From contig NZ_VFPH01000002.1 in the NCBI RefSeq assembly GCF_006717045.1, positions 1,922,001 through 1,986,000 on the forward strand: a DNA stretch of 64,000 bases, given 5' to 3'. This stretch comes from Pseudonocardia cypriaca. GTDB taxonomy: Bacteria; Actinomycetota; Actinomycetes; Mycobacteriales; Pseudonocardiaceae. The position numbers and the translations under genes were made by a program. Below, in pieces: positions 17,494-25,754 of this stretch (its first letter is position 1; every line of letters starts with the position of its first letter). Below the pieces are notes generated by a model that saw nothing but the letters and a program-made list of their open reading frames with translations, was not told where the DNA came from and did not search any database.

Positions 17494-17512
17494 GTAAGTT
17501 AGCCTCACCTAT
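17494..17512 (-). promoter_or_regulatory. Probable DtxR/IdeR iron box
   Basis: On the minus strand this reads ATAGGTGAGGCTAACTTAC. Against the DtxR/IdeR consensus TTAGGTTAGGCTAACCTAA it matches 15 of 19 positions, including the central AGGCTAAC. It sits 19 bases before the GTG of the substrate-binding protein, where a bound repressor would block the promoter. The operon should therefore be repressed by iron-loaded IdeR/DtxR. Confidence 0.75.
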
Positions 17513-17627
17513 CCAGTTGTGTGCGGACCCTAAGTTGCGCGTGCCCCGGCCACAAGGCCCGCTCCTCGGCGGGTGACGGGGAGTACACCCGCCGCAGGTG
17601 CCTGGCACGATGTGTTCGACTTCGGAA

Positions 17628-18843
17628 CTACTCGTCCAGGTCGTTCCGCCCCTGGTCGATGAGGCCGATGAGCTTCCTCGCCGCCACCGGAGCACCGTCG
17701 GTGCGGATGGTGGCGCTCACCTCTGCGGCCCGCGCACCGGTCTCACCGCGCAGAGCGAGCTCAAGCGCGTTCGACAGGGACTCGACGGTCGGCGTCGGAC
17801 CGTCGTGCCCCACACCGATACCCAGCTCCGTCACGCGCCGCGCCCAGTACGGGCTGATCCACGAGCTGCGGCACGATCACCTGCGGTGCGCCCGCCAACG
17901 CCGCCGTCGTCGTCGTGCCGGCGCCGCCGTGGTGCACGACCGCTGCCACCCGCCGGAACAGCTCGCGGTGGTTCGCCTCACCGACGGCGAAGCAGTCGTC
18001 CCCCTCGCCGACCGGTGCGAGGTCCGCCCAGCCCCGGGAGACCAGCACCCGGCGCCCCTGCGCGCGGATCGCCTCGACGGCGGCCGCCCCGGCGTCGGGT
18101 ACGCCGGCCATCTGCATGCTGCCGAAGCCCACGTAGACCGGGGGTTCGCCCTCCTCCAGGAACTTCACCAGGTCCGCCGGCAGCGGCCGGTCGTCCGGCA
18201 TGAGCCACGCACCGGTCTGCACCGGGTCGAACCCCAGCACGTCCTGCAACGGCCAGAGCACGGGGTCCACCGCGACCCACGGCCGAGGGGTGAGGACGTG
18301 GTCCCGGACGTTGTCCACCGGCGGCAGACCGAGCGCGGCCCGGTGCGTGTTGAGCGGCTCGCGGTACATCGCGTCGACCCGCTCGGCGTCGATCTTCCAC
18401 AGCACCCGGAGGTCGGTCTCGCCCGGGGGGAACGGCTTCCCCGGCCGCCGCCCCGGCGGGTAGTGCAGCGACGGCATCCCCAGCTGGTGGAAGCAGGCGA
18501 GCACGTAGTGGATGCCGAGGTGCTCGGCCACCGACCGCACGCCCGCGGGCATCAGGCCGGTCGCCACCACCGCGTCGCAGTCCTCGGCCGCCTTCCCGAC
18601 CACGTCGAAGTGCACGGCGACCAGGGCGGCGGCCACCTCCGTGGGTGACGGCTTCGACGCCACCAGCTCGCGCACCGCGAAGCCCATCGGCACGAACGGC
18701 ACACCGACCTCGGCCAACCGCTCCGCGAAATCCGGCGGCGCGCACATCCGCACGTCGACGCCCTGTGCGCGCAGCTCGAGCGCCAGCCCCAGCAACGGCT
18801 CGACGTCCCCCCGAGACCCCCACGTCGAAAGCAGAACTCGCAC
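17628..18843 (-). pseudogene. Glycosyltransferase family 1 (MGT/EryCIII type), frameshifted
   Basis: The GTG at 18843 follows GGGGAG and opens a GT-B glycosyltransferase: VRVLLSTWGSRGDVEPLLGLA at the N-terminus, VYVGFGSMQ in the middle and VHHGGAGTTTTAALAGAPQVIVPQLVDQP in the nucleotide-sugar site. The frame then goes wrong. One extra base in the run at 17851-17853 (GGG on plus) breaks it. Removing it gives YWARRVTELGIGVGHDGPTP and on to a stop at 17628, about 404 residues in all. The missing C-terminal part includes the last helices of the sugar-donor domain, so the product is probably inactive unless the run is a sequencing error. Family members glycosylate macrolides, sterols or antibiotics. 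Confidence 0.8.
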
Positions 18844-18888
18844 TGCAGCACTCCCCGTTTCCCAGTTCCGGCGTTCGGCCGCGAATTG

Positions 18889-18914
18889 TGCGGCAAGAAT
18901 GGGGTCTTGCCGCA
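18889..18914. promoter_or_regulatory. 10-bp inverted repeat upstream of the glycosyltransferase
   Basis: TGCGGCAAGA at 18889-18898 is matched by TCTTGCCGCA at 18905-18914 with a six-base spacer. It lies between the divergent glycosyltransferase and membrane protein genes, 46 bases from the glycosyltransferase start. It could be an operator or an RNA hairpin in the leader. Confidence 0.4.
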
Positions 18915-19113
18915 AGGCCAGGGGCGTGTTATACGTTGAAAACGGGAGGGGTTTGTCTCCTTCCATTTTCGTCTCCCGCAGACTCAGGCGCCGCCGTCCA
19001 GTCCTCGCGAAGCGATCGCGAAGGAGCGCGGCCGACCCGGCGGTTCAGTGGACGCGGCGTGGGGCACTCTCCCGTTCCGCCGTGACCGCGAATCATGCCC
19101 CGGGGAGTTGCCG

Positions 19114-20271
19114 ATGACCGACGACGCGCAGATGCGGGGGCAGGCGCCGGAGGTGGGTCCGGAGCGAGGGGTTGTCACCGTCGGCCTCGTCGCGACGCCG
19201 CCCGACCAGCCTGCACGGGTCGCCGAGCGGCTCACGCGGGAGCTTCCGGGGCTGCTCGCCGCTCGGGTCGATGGAGACGTGCGCTGGGAGGTCCGATCGG
19301 GGTGGGGCGTGGTTGCCCCTCGGCGTGACGGGGGTGCGGACGCGCTTCTCGACGATGTGGCCCGGCGTCGGGAGGGGTGCGGGTGGGACCTCGCGGTGTG
19401 CCTGACCGACCTGCCCCTGCACGCCCAGCGGGTGCCGCTCGTTGCGCACTGCTCGGCGCGACGCCGGGTCGGTGTCGTCTCGTTGCCCGCACTCGGCCTC
19501 GGGCAGCTGCGCGCTGGGCGTGTCGCCGTCGCCGGCTTGGTCGAAGGCCTGCTCGCCGCCGACGGGCGGTCCGGCCGGCCGATGGCGGACGAGCAGGCGG
19601 CGCGGATGGTCGAGGACGTTGCGCCCATCCGCCGGTTCGTCGACGACGAGACCGACGACGGCGAGGTCGGGTTCGTCGCGTCCCGGGTGACCGGTCGGCT
19701 GCGCCTGGTCGCCGGCATGGTCCGGGCCAACCGGCCCGGCCGGGCGCTGCTGGGGATGTCCAAGCTGCTGGTGGGAGCGTTCGGGACGGCGGCCTTCTCG
19801 CTGGCCACGTCCTCCATCTGGCAGATGGGCGACGCCCTCGACGGGCTGCGGCTGACGGTGATCATGCTGCTGTCCCTCGCTGCCTTGGTCGGCTGGCTCG
19901 TGGTCGCCCACCACCTCTGGGAGAAGCCGTCGCCGGACACCTCGGCCGAGCTCGCCCGCCTGTTCAACCTGGGCACGGTGATCACGCTCGGCCTGGCGGC
20001 GCTGGTGTCGTACGCCGTGCTGTTCGTGGGGACCGTCGGCGCCGCGGCGCTGCTGATCGACGCCTCCGTGCTCGAACAGAACCTCGGGCACCCCGTCGGC
20101 CTGCGCGACTACCTCACCCTGGCCTGGATCATCAGCTCGATGGCGACGGTCGGCGGCGCCATCGGGTCCGGCCTCGAGGACGAGGAGGACGTTCGTGCTG
20201 CGGCCTACGGCTACCACCCGACGCCGCGCGGGTGGCACGACGAGCAGGACGAGGAAGCGGACGGTCGCTGA
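19114..20271 (+). CDS. Membrane protein of unknown function
   Basis: A 385-residue protein. Residues 1-215 are soluble and alpha/beta-like, with VVTVGLVATPPDQPARVAERL at the start and LAVCLTDLPLHAQRVPLVAHCS in the middle, a pattern seen in actinobacterial proteins with no assigned role. The C-terminal part has about four membrane helices (roughly 225-250, 255-275, 295-325, 335-355) and an acidic tail. I chose the ATG preceded by GGGGAG; an upstream in-frame ATG at 19048 lacks one. No operon partner is evident. Confidence 0.7.
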   Translation: MTDDAQMRGQAPEVGPERGVVTVGLVATPPDQPARVAERLTRELPGLLAARVDGDVRWEVRSGWGVVAPRRDGGADALLDDVARRREGCGWDLAVCLTDLPLHAQRVPLVAHCSARRRVGVVSLPALGLGQLRAGRVAVAGLVEGLLAADGRSGRPMADEQAARMVEDVAPIRRFVDDETDDGEVGFVASRVTGRLRLVAGMVRANRPGRALLGMSKLLVGAFGTAAFSLATSSIWQMGDALDGLRLTVIMLLSLAALVGWLVVAHHLWEKPSPDTSAELARLFNLGTVITLGLAALVSYAVLFVGTVGAAALLIDASVLEQNLGHPVGLRDYLTLAWIISSMATVGGAIGSGLEDEEDVRAAAYGYHPTPRGWHDEQDEEADGR

Positions 20272-20444
20272 CCGCCCGGCCTCCGAGGCCGCCACGGCCT
20301 GGTGACGAGCTTCTCGTGACAGGGGGTCTTCCCCGGTTCGGGGGGCGTCGCGGAACCTCCGGCATACGTCCACGTGAGACGAGGTGCGGTGGGGCTCGCA
20401 AGCGGTAACTGCCCGCGAAAACCCGTCACGTCACACTGGACTAC

Positions 20445-21044
20445 ATGAGCGACGACTACGAGTTGATCGGCGGCCAAGAAAAGCGTGACATCAGAGTCGT
20501 CGCCTACGACGTGACCTGGTCCGCGAGGTTCGTCAACGAACGCGATCGCATCGTTGCCGCGCTGGGCGCCGTGGCGCGCCGCGTCGACCACATCGGTTCG
20601 ACCTCCGTGCCAGGTCTGGCCGCGAAGCCCATCGTCGACATCGACCTGAGCGTGCCCGATGTGGAGGACGAGGGGTCCTACCTGCCTGCCCTCGAACGGG
20701 CCGGCTACCACCTGCGCGTCCGCCAGCCGGGCCATCGAATGGTGCGCACCGTCGACCGGGGTGTCCATGTGCACATCTGCGCCGAGGGCAGCGAATGGGA
20801 ACGTCGCCACCTGCTCTTCCGCGACTGGCTGCGCCACGACAAGGCCGATCGCGAGGCGTATGCGAGTCTCAAGCGCGAGCTCGCCACACGCGACTGGCCG
20901 GACATGAACGCTTACGCGGCCGCGAAAGGCACGTTGATCGCCGAGATCACCGCCCGCGCGCAGGAGTGGGCAAGCGCCGTGAGCTGGAACCCGGGCCCGC
21001 CGCACCCGTCCCCCGGAGTGTCGGGCGCGAATTGGCGCGCCTGA
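20445..21044 (+). CDS. GrpB family (UPF0157) protein
   Basis: A 199-residue protein of the GrpB family, a branch of the nucleotidyltransferase superfamily. Its landmarks are VDHIGSTSVPGLAAKPIVDIDL (residues 46-67), holding the GSTS and DxD active-site pattern, and RDWLRHDKADREAYASLKRELA later. The C-terminal 25 residues (Pro/Gly-rich) extend past the conserved domain. No strong ribosome site precedes the ATG. The biological substrate is unknown, although some relatives act on nucleotides or CoA. Confidence 0.85.
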   Translation: MSDDYELIGGQEKRDIRVVAYDVTWSARFVNERDRIVAALGAVARRVDHIGSTSVPGLAAKPIVDIDLSVPDVEDEGSYLPALERAGYHLRVRQPGHRMVRTVDRGVHVHICAEGSEWERRHLLFRDWLRHDKADREAYASLKRELATRDWPDMNAYAAAKGTLIAEITARAQEWASAVSWNPGPPHPSPGVSGANWRA

Positions 21045-21182
21045 TCGCCGGCCAACCGCGCTCAGCGACGGTGGCGATCGCGCGATTAGTTGCCTGAACT
21101 CCGACCCCTAGGCTGAGCCCGGTTCGGCGGTGATGATCACCGCGTGGTTGATGTTGCCGGGTGGGTGGCCTCGTTGGACGGC

Positions 21183-22106
21183 ATGACCGAGATCGAGACC
21201 GAGATCACCGCGGGTCTCGTCCGCGACCTGCTGCGGGACCAGCATCCGGACCTGGCCGAGCTGCCCCTCCGTGAGGTGGAGGGTGGCTGGGGCAATCAGA
21301 TGTGGCGCCTCGGGGACGAGCTGGCCGTGCGGATCCAGCGCATGGAGACCGACCCCGATCGCCAGCTCAAGGAGCGCCGGTGGCTGCCGGTGCTCGCCCC
21401 ACGCCTGCCGCTGCCGATCCCCGTCCCGGTGCGGAGTGGTGCGCCCTCCGAGCGTTTCCGCAAGCTCTGGACGGTCGTGACGTGGGTGCCGGGCCTGCCG
21501 CTGGACCACGAGTCGATCACCCGCGGCGAGCACGCTGCCGACACCCTGGCGGCGTTCCTCCGGGCGCTGCACGTGACAGCGCCCGCCGACGCACCGGTTG
21601 GTGGGGGCTTCGCCGCGCATCCCAAGGACTGCGCGGGCGGCTTCGACCACTTCTTCGACTCCCTCGACGCTGACGCGATCGGCTCCGACGCCGCGGACGT
21701 CCGGTCCATCTGGGACGACGCCGTCGCGGCCCCCGCGTGGGAGAGCCCGCCGGTGTGGGTGCACGGCGACCTGCATCCCGCGAACGTCGTCGTCGCGGAC
21801 GGGACGCTGGCGGGAGTTGTCGACTTCGGCGAGCTGTCCGTCGGCGACCCGGCGTCGGACCTGGCGGCCGCCTGGGTGCTGCTGCCGGAGGGCGCGGCCG
21901 CACGCTTCTTCGCCGCGTATGGAGAGGCTGACGAGGCGACGGTCCGGCGCGCCCGTGGGCTGGCCGCGCTGAAGAGCCTCTTCCTGATGCTGATGGGCCA
22001 GAACGGGGACCGCGGCCTGCCCGGCGGCAAGCCGGCGTGGGGCCCGGCGGGACGGGCGGCGCTCGACCGGGTCCTGAGCGAGCGTCTGACCCGATTCCGC
22101 GAGTAG
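21183..22106 (+). CDS. Aminoglycoside phosphotransferase (APH) family kinase
   Basis: A 307-residue kinase-like protein. The catalytic loop VHGDLHPANVVV is near residue 195 and the metal-binding VVDFGELSVGDPASDLA is near 216. The N-terminal lobe has EGGWGNQMWRLGDELAVRI. APH-fold enzymes phosphorylate antibiotics, choline, fructosamine or other small molecules, and this sequence does not allow a choice. The ATG at 21183 and another at 21144 are both possible; neither has a clear ribosome site. It is a single gene. Confidence 0.82.
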   Translation: MTEIETEITAGLVRDLLRDQHPDLAELPLREVEGGWGNQMWRLGDELAVRIQRMETDPDRQLKERRWLPVLAPRLPLPIPVPVRSGAPSERFRKLWTVVTWVPGLPLDHESITRGEHAADTLAAFLRALHVTAPADAPVGGGFAAHPKDCAGGFDHFFDSLDADAIGSDAADVRSIWDDAVAAPAWESPPVWVHGDLHPANVVVADGTLAGVVDFGELSVGDPASDLAAAWVLLPEGAAARFFAAYGEADEATVRRARGLAALKSLFLMLMGQNGDRGLPGGKPAWGPAGRAALDRVLSERLTRFRE

Positions 22107-22142
22107 GTCGTCCCCGTACGGGCCGCCTCCGCCGGCCGGGCT

Positions 22143-23081
22143 TCATGAGCGCCACGACGGGTGAGTGATCACGCCCTCCGGGAGCGGCCATGTCGTCGTG
22201 GAGACGCTCATCCGGGTGTCGTGCGGGAACCAGTCGTGCTCGTCGGGTGGGAGCGGCGTGCGCACGAAGCACCGGTGCAGCAGCAACTCCCTGCGCCGCT
22301 GCAGCGACCGCTCGGCATCCGGGCTGGGACGGCCGACTCGCGGCACCGGCGCGTCGGTGCCGATGTCGGTGTCGCCGTCCCAGTTGAGGTGCAGCCCCTC
22401 CGCGTCCGAGTAGAAGCGCGGAAACGCCGTTCCCCACTGGGAGTTCCCGCCCCAGCCGTGCGAAAGATCGTTGGTGCCGCGGGGGTGACGGCTGAAGGTG
22501 AAGTACAGCGTGGAGGTGGTCGCCGTGACCGGGTCGATGAGGTGGCCCGGCGCGCGCACCCGGACCCCGGCGCGGGAGAACAGCAGATCGCCGTACCAGT
22601 GGCCGGGCCACAGCACATCCTCGACGGTCGCGGTCGTCGCACTGTCGTCCGCCACGACGGCGAAGATCTCGTGGTGGAACGGGGAGAACGATCCGCTGTG
22701 CTCGAACGGCGTGAGGCCGATTCGGGTGAGGAAGTCGGTGCGCGCTGTGGACGCCGGCCGGTCGAACCGTCTCCCTCCGGCCGTCCCGAACTCGGGCGGC
22801 ACCGACCCCTGCGGGCAGGCCTTCTCGAGGAGGTGGTCGCTGATCCGGCTCAGGGCGTACATCTCCCGGATGCGCTGCAGCTGCTCGTCCTCGACGGTGT
22901 AGTGGCCCCGAGCGGGCAGGCGCTCGCGCCGCCGGAGAGGCTCCAGCTCGGAGAGCCACACCGCGGCCGCCTCGGTCACGCCGTCGAGGAACCCGCGGCG
23001 TTCATCGAGGCGCTCACCGTGATCGAGCAGCGAGTGGTAGACCTCGCGGAAGTATCCGTAGCCGCCTGTCCCGAGTCCCAT
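22143..23081 (-). CDS. Unknown protein, 312 residues
   Basis: No recognised family. The ATG follows GAGGAGG at good spacing, and base use is typical of real genes here. The protein is soluble, starts MGLGTGGYGYFREVYHSLLD, has an arginine-rich helical first third and an aromatic and histidine-rich remainder (FSPFHHEIFAVVAD, WPGHWYGDLLF, HGWGGNSQWG). No signal peptide or membrane segment is seen. It ends about 36 bases from the convergent phosphotransferase gene. It borders the integrase relic, so it could be imported, but its composition is ordinary. Confidence 0.6.
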   Translation of the reverse strand: MGLGTGGYGYFREVYHSLLDHGERLDERRGFLDGVTEAAAVWLSELEPLRRRERLPARGHYTVEDEQLQRIREMYALSRISDHLLEKACPQGSVPPEFGTAGGRRFDRPASTARTDFLTRIGLTPFEHSGSFSPFHHEIFAVVADDSATTATVEDVLWPGHWYGDLLFSRAGVRVRAPGHLIDPVTATTSTLYFTFSRHPRGTNDLSHGWGGNSQWGTAFPRFYSDAEGLHLNWDGDTDIGTDAPVPRVGRPSPDAERSLQRRRELLLHRCFVRTPLPPDEHDWFPHDTRMSVSTTTWPLPEGVITHPSWRS

Positions 23082-23338
23082 GCGCCGTCCTCCTCGTCCC
23101 CGCGGCGTGGCGTGCTCGGTGAGAACGACCTCCCGGACGGGACGACGGTTGGGGGCGGCGGCCGTCCGATCGGGCTGAAGATGCTCATCCCCACCTCGGC
23201 GAGCACCACTCGGCCAGTACATCATTTGACGTTCGCGCCGCTGCAAGCTGTCCGGTCAACGGTCAACGCCCAAACGGGTCGACAACCGAACCACCGACCG
23301 TCAGTAGACCGTGCCCACCCATACTCCAGGTCGCGAGG

Positions 23339-23807
23339 GCACTCGCGGAACTGAACAGCGGAGCCCGCCAATTGAAGGACCCGAAGTCGGAAGCCGGCAA
23401 GCGGAAGGTGGCGCTGCCGGCGGCGATCCTCCCGGAGATCCGTGAGCACCCCGCGCCGTACCGGAAGATGGACCGGACGGCCGCCTGTTCACCGGGCCCA
23501 CGGGGCGACGCCGCGTCGTAGCTCATTCAATCGGATCTGGAAGCGAGCGCTCAAGGCCTCGGGCGCGAACCCGGAAATGCATCTGCACGATCTGCGCCAC
23601 ACCGGGGGAACGCTCGCGGCCCAGACAGGGGCCACGCTGAAGGAGATCATGGCGAGGATCGGTCACGGCAGCACGCGGGCAGCGATGATCTACCAGCACG
23701 CCACGAGCGAGCGTGATCGGAGGATCGCGGAAGCGCTCGACCTGATGATCCGAGAAGCACGCGCGGCTGGCGAGGAAGCCGCTGCGGAGGGCCCGACGGA
23801 GGACTGA
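23339..23807 (+). pseudogene. Tyrosine recombinase (integrase) relic
   Basis: Only the C-terminal part of a phage-type integrase survives. One frame gives PKSEAGKRKVALPAAILPEIREH (from about 23339). A shifted frame gives LFTGPTG, and a third gives SSFNRIWKRALKASGANPE, then the catalytic box HLHDLRHTGGTLAAQTGATL with its HxLR pattern, and IYQHATSERDR with the expected histidine; the tyrosine of the usual Y-Q-H is in MIYQH. The N-terminal 200 or more residues are missing and at least two frameshifts are present. It points at the 3' end of tRNA-Gly, the classic integration site. Confidence 0.85.
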
Positions 23808-23833
23808 CCTGGCACGGATCTGGCGCGAACGGC

Positions 23834-23871
23834 AACGGCCGCCGCTCCGATGATCGGAAGTGGCGGCCGTT
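23834..23871 (+). terminator. Hairpin after the integrase relic
   Basis: AACGGCCGCC (23834-23843) pairs with GGCGGCCGTT (23862-23871), followed by TTCC. It lies between the integrase relic and the tRNA-Gly 3' end. Confidence 0.7.
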
Positions 23872-23888
23872 TCCGCTGGTCAGCGGCG

Positions 23889-23962
23889 TGGAGCGGGCGA
23901 CGGGAATCGAACCCGCGTAGCCAGTTTGGAAGACTGGGGCTCTACCATTGAGCTACGCCCGC
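23889..23962 (-). tRNA. tRNA-Gly (TCC)
   Basis: A full cloverleaf on the minus strand: acceptor GCGGGCG pairing with CGCCCGC, D-arm GCTCAATGGTAGAGC, anticodon stem CCAGT/ACTGG with loop CTTCCAA (anticodon TCC, read from 23928-23930), T-arm GGGTTCGATTCCC, discriminator T, and encoded CCA. Its 3' end faces the integrase relic. Confidence 0.97.
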
Positions 23963-24055
23963 ATGTTCCCGAGGCTACCCGACCACCCGCACGTGCTCGA
24001 AGCCACCCGGTATCCGGTGTCCTGGTGCCGAAGGCGCCGCTTAGACTCTGCCCGA

Positions 24056-24132
24056 CGGGGTGTGGCGCAGCTTGGTAGCGCACTCGCTTTGGGAGCGAGG
24101 GGCCGTGGGTTCAAATCCCGCCACCCCGACCA
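24056..24132 (+). tRNA. tRNA-Pro (TGG)
   Basis: A full cloverleaf on the plus strand: acceptor CGGGGTG/CACCCCG, D-arm GCGCAGCTTGGTAGCGC, anticodon stem CTCGC/GCGAG with loop TTTGGGA (anticodon TGG at 24090-24092), T-arm GTGGGTTCAAATCCCGC, discriminator A and encoded CCA. It is divergent from tRNA-Gly, 93 bases away. Confidence 0.97.
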
Positions 24133-24134
24133 TG

Positions 24135-25154
24135 TCAGGACCGGTCCGGATGATCTTCCGGGCCGCTCCCGAACTCCAGTACCGTCCGCCCGTCCGCCAC
24201 CGGTGCCGTGCCGCGGAGCACGAGTCCGCATTCGGCGGCCAGCTCGGCGAGCTCGTCGACCGTCCGTTCCCGGCCGGCGAAGCACATCAGCATGAACAGG
24301 TCCATCGCGGTGCCGGCCGCCCCGGCGCTCTCGATCACCACCACGGTGCCGTCGGGGCCGGCGGCGCGCCGGCAGCGGGCGAGGATCTTTCGGGCGTGGT
24401 CGTCGTCCCAGTCGTGCAGGATGTCGGACAGGAGATATGCGTCGGCCCCCTCGGGCAAGGGGTCGAAGAAGCTGCCGGAGACGGCGGACGCCCGGTTACG
24501 GAGTCCGGCGGCCGCGAACCGCTCCGACGCGGCGGTCGCCGTCGGGGGCAGGTCCACCACCTGGCCGCGAACACCGGGATGGGCGTGCAGGATCGCTGCG
24601 AGCACCATGCCGTCCCCGCCGCCGACGTCGACGATCTCGGAGAAGCGGCCCCAGGCGAAGCGTTCGGCGATCTGCGCCGCCTGCACCTGGAACCGCCAGT
24701 GCATCTGCGCGTCGAAGGAGCGCCGCAGCTCCGGGACGGCATCGAGGTCCTCCCAGAAGCCGCGCCCGTACCGCTGCACGTAACCCGGAGTGCCGGTGGT
24801 GAGCGTCCCGAGCAGCTCGACGAAGCCGAGTTCGGCCCGCCCACCGGCGCAGTTGATGTCGAGCAGGGGCTTGATCCCTTCCGGGGCGTCCTCGCTCATC
24901 TGGGCGCCGAGTTCCGTGGGTCGGTAACGGCCGGACTCCGTGTCGCGGTCGAAGACGCCGATCGCGACCAGGTGCTCGAGCAGGCGCCGCAAGGCCGGGG
25001 CGGCGGTTCCGGTCTCGGCGGCGAGCTGCTCCGCGGTCGCGCCCGCGCTCCCCGAGCGCTCCACCAGGCTGAGTGTCGCCGCAACCCGGATCGACATAGG
25101 GGTGGCCAGATCGGCCATGGCTCGGATGGACGGTGCGGCCGTTCGTTGATCCAC
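24135..25154 (-). CDS. O-methyltransferase (Methyltransf_2 family)
   Basis: A 339-residue SAM-dependent methyltransferase of the kind acting on small aromatic or polyketide hydroxyls. The N-terminal dimerisation winged helix covers about residues 10-90 (MADLATPMSIRVAATLSLVE, EQLAAETGTAAPALRRLLEHL). SAM motif I is IVDVGGGDGMVLAAIL, the VVDLP block follows, and the catalytic-site stretch SDILHDWDDDHARKIL contains the expected base histidine. The GTG at 25154 gives the family length; further in-frame codons upstream look non-coding. It lies two bases from the 3' end of tRNA-Pro. No biosynthetic gene cluster surrounds it. Confidence 0.82.
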   Translation of the reverse strand: MDQRTAAPSIRAMADLATPMSIRVAATLSLVERSGSAGATAEQLAAETGTAAPALRRLLEHLVAIGVFDRDTESGRYRPTELGAQMSEDAPEGIKPLLDINCAGGRAELGFVELLGTLTTGTPGYVQRYGRGFWEDLDAVPELRRSFDAQMHWRFQVQAAQIAERFAWGRFSEIVDVGGGDGMVLAAILHAHPGVRGQVVDLPPTATAASERFAAAGLRNRASAVSGSFFDPLPEGADAYLLSDILHDWDDDHARKILARCRRAAGPDGTVVVIESAGAAGTAMDLFMLMCFAGRERTVDELAELAAECGLVLRGTAPVADGRTVLEFGSGPEDHPDRS

Positions 25155-25338
25155 CGCCCGAAGGTAGACACCCGCGCCGCGCCGCGGCGATCGGGTTCGA
25201 CCCTGGGACTCGGCCGGCGGACCGTGAGGGGGGCGATCCGCCGGCCGGGCTGAAGAGAGGTTTCCCGAACTCCACCGACCGCACACATCGTCACGTTCGT
25301 ACAAGCCGGTGCAAGGCACCGCGGGCGACGATCGGGGC

Positions 25339-25737
25339 ATGACGACGACCGACCCGGTCAACCTGACCACCGCGCTGGCCTCCTTCGACGACGTGTACAG
25401 CCCCCGGATCGTGGCCCGGATGAACGACTACGACGTGCGCATCGCCCATACGAAGGGCGAGCACGTCTGGCACGTGCACGAGGACACCGACGAGTTCTTC
25501 CTCGTCCTCGACGGACGCTTCGACGTCGCGCTCCGGGAGGCCGACGGGACCGAGCGGACGGTCGTGCTGCACCGGGGCGACACGTTCGTCGTGCCGAAGG
25601 GCACCGAGCACAAGCCCTCCTCCCCCGGCGGCTCCATCCTGATGCTCGAGCCGAGCGGCACCTCCACCACCGGCGACCGGCACGACGGCGAGATCCCCGA
25701 TCACGTCGACAGCACGACCGGGCACGACCTCGCGTAG
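25339..25737 (+). CDS. Cupin domain protein
   Basis: A 132-residue single-domain cupin. The first cupin motif is HVWHVHEDTDEFFLVLDGRF (residues 42-61), with two His and one Glu as metal ligands. The second is GDTFVVPKGTEHKPSSP, with the last histidine ligand. It probably binds a divalent metal; its reaction is unknown. It is followed 17 bases later by the haloacetate dehalogenase gene in the same direction, so the two may be co-transcribed. Confidence 0.82.
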   Translation: MTTTDPVNLTTALASFDDVYSPRIVARMNDYDVRIAHTKGEHVWHVHEDTDEFFLVLDGRFDVALREADGTERTVVLHRGDTFVVPKGTEHKPSSPGGSILMLEPSGTSTTGDRHDGEIPDHVDSTTGHDLA

Positions 25738-25754
25738 CCGGTACGTTCCGAATC

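Noticed and set aside
18843..18966. Longer start (ATG at 18966) for the glycosyltransferase
   Set aside because: The extra 41 residues have no counterpart in the family and would run through the 10-bp inverted repeat. The GTG at 18843 has GGGGAG and begins at the conserved VRVLLSTWGSRGD.
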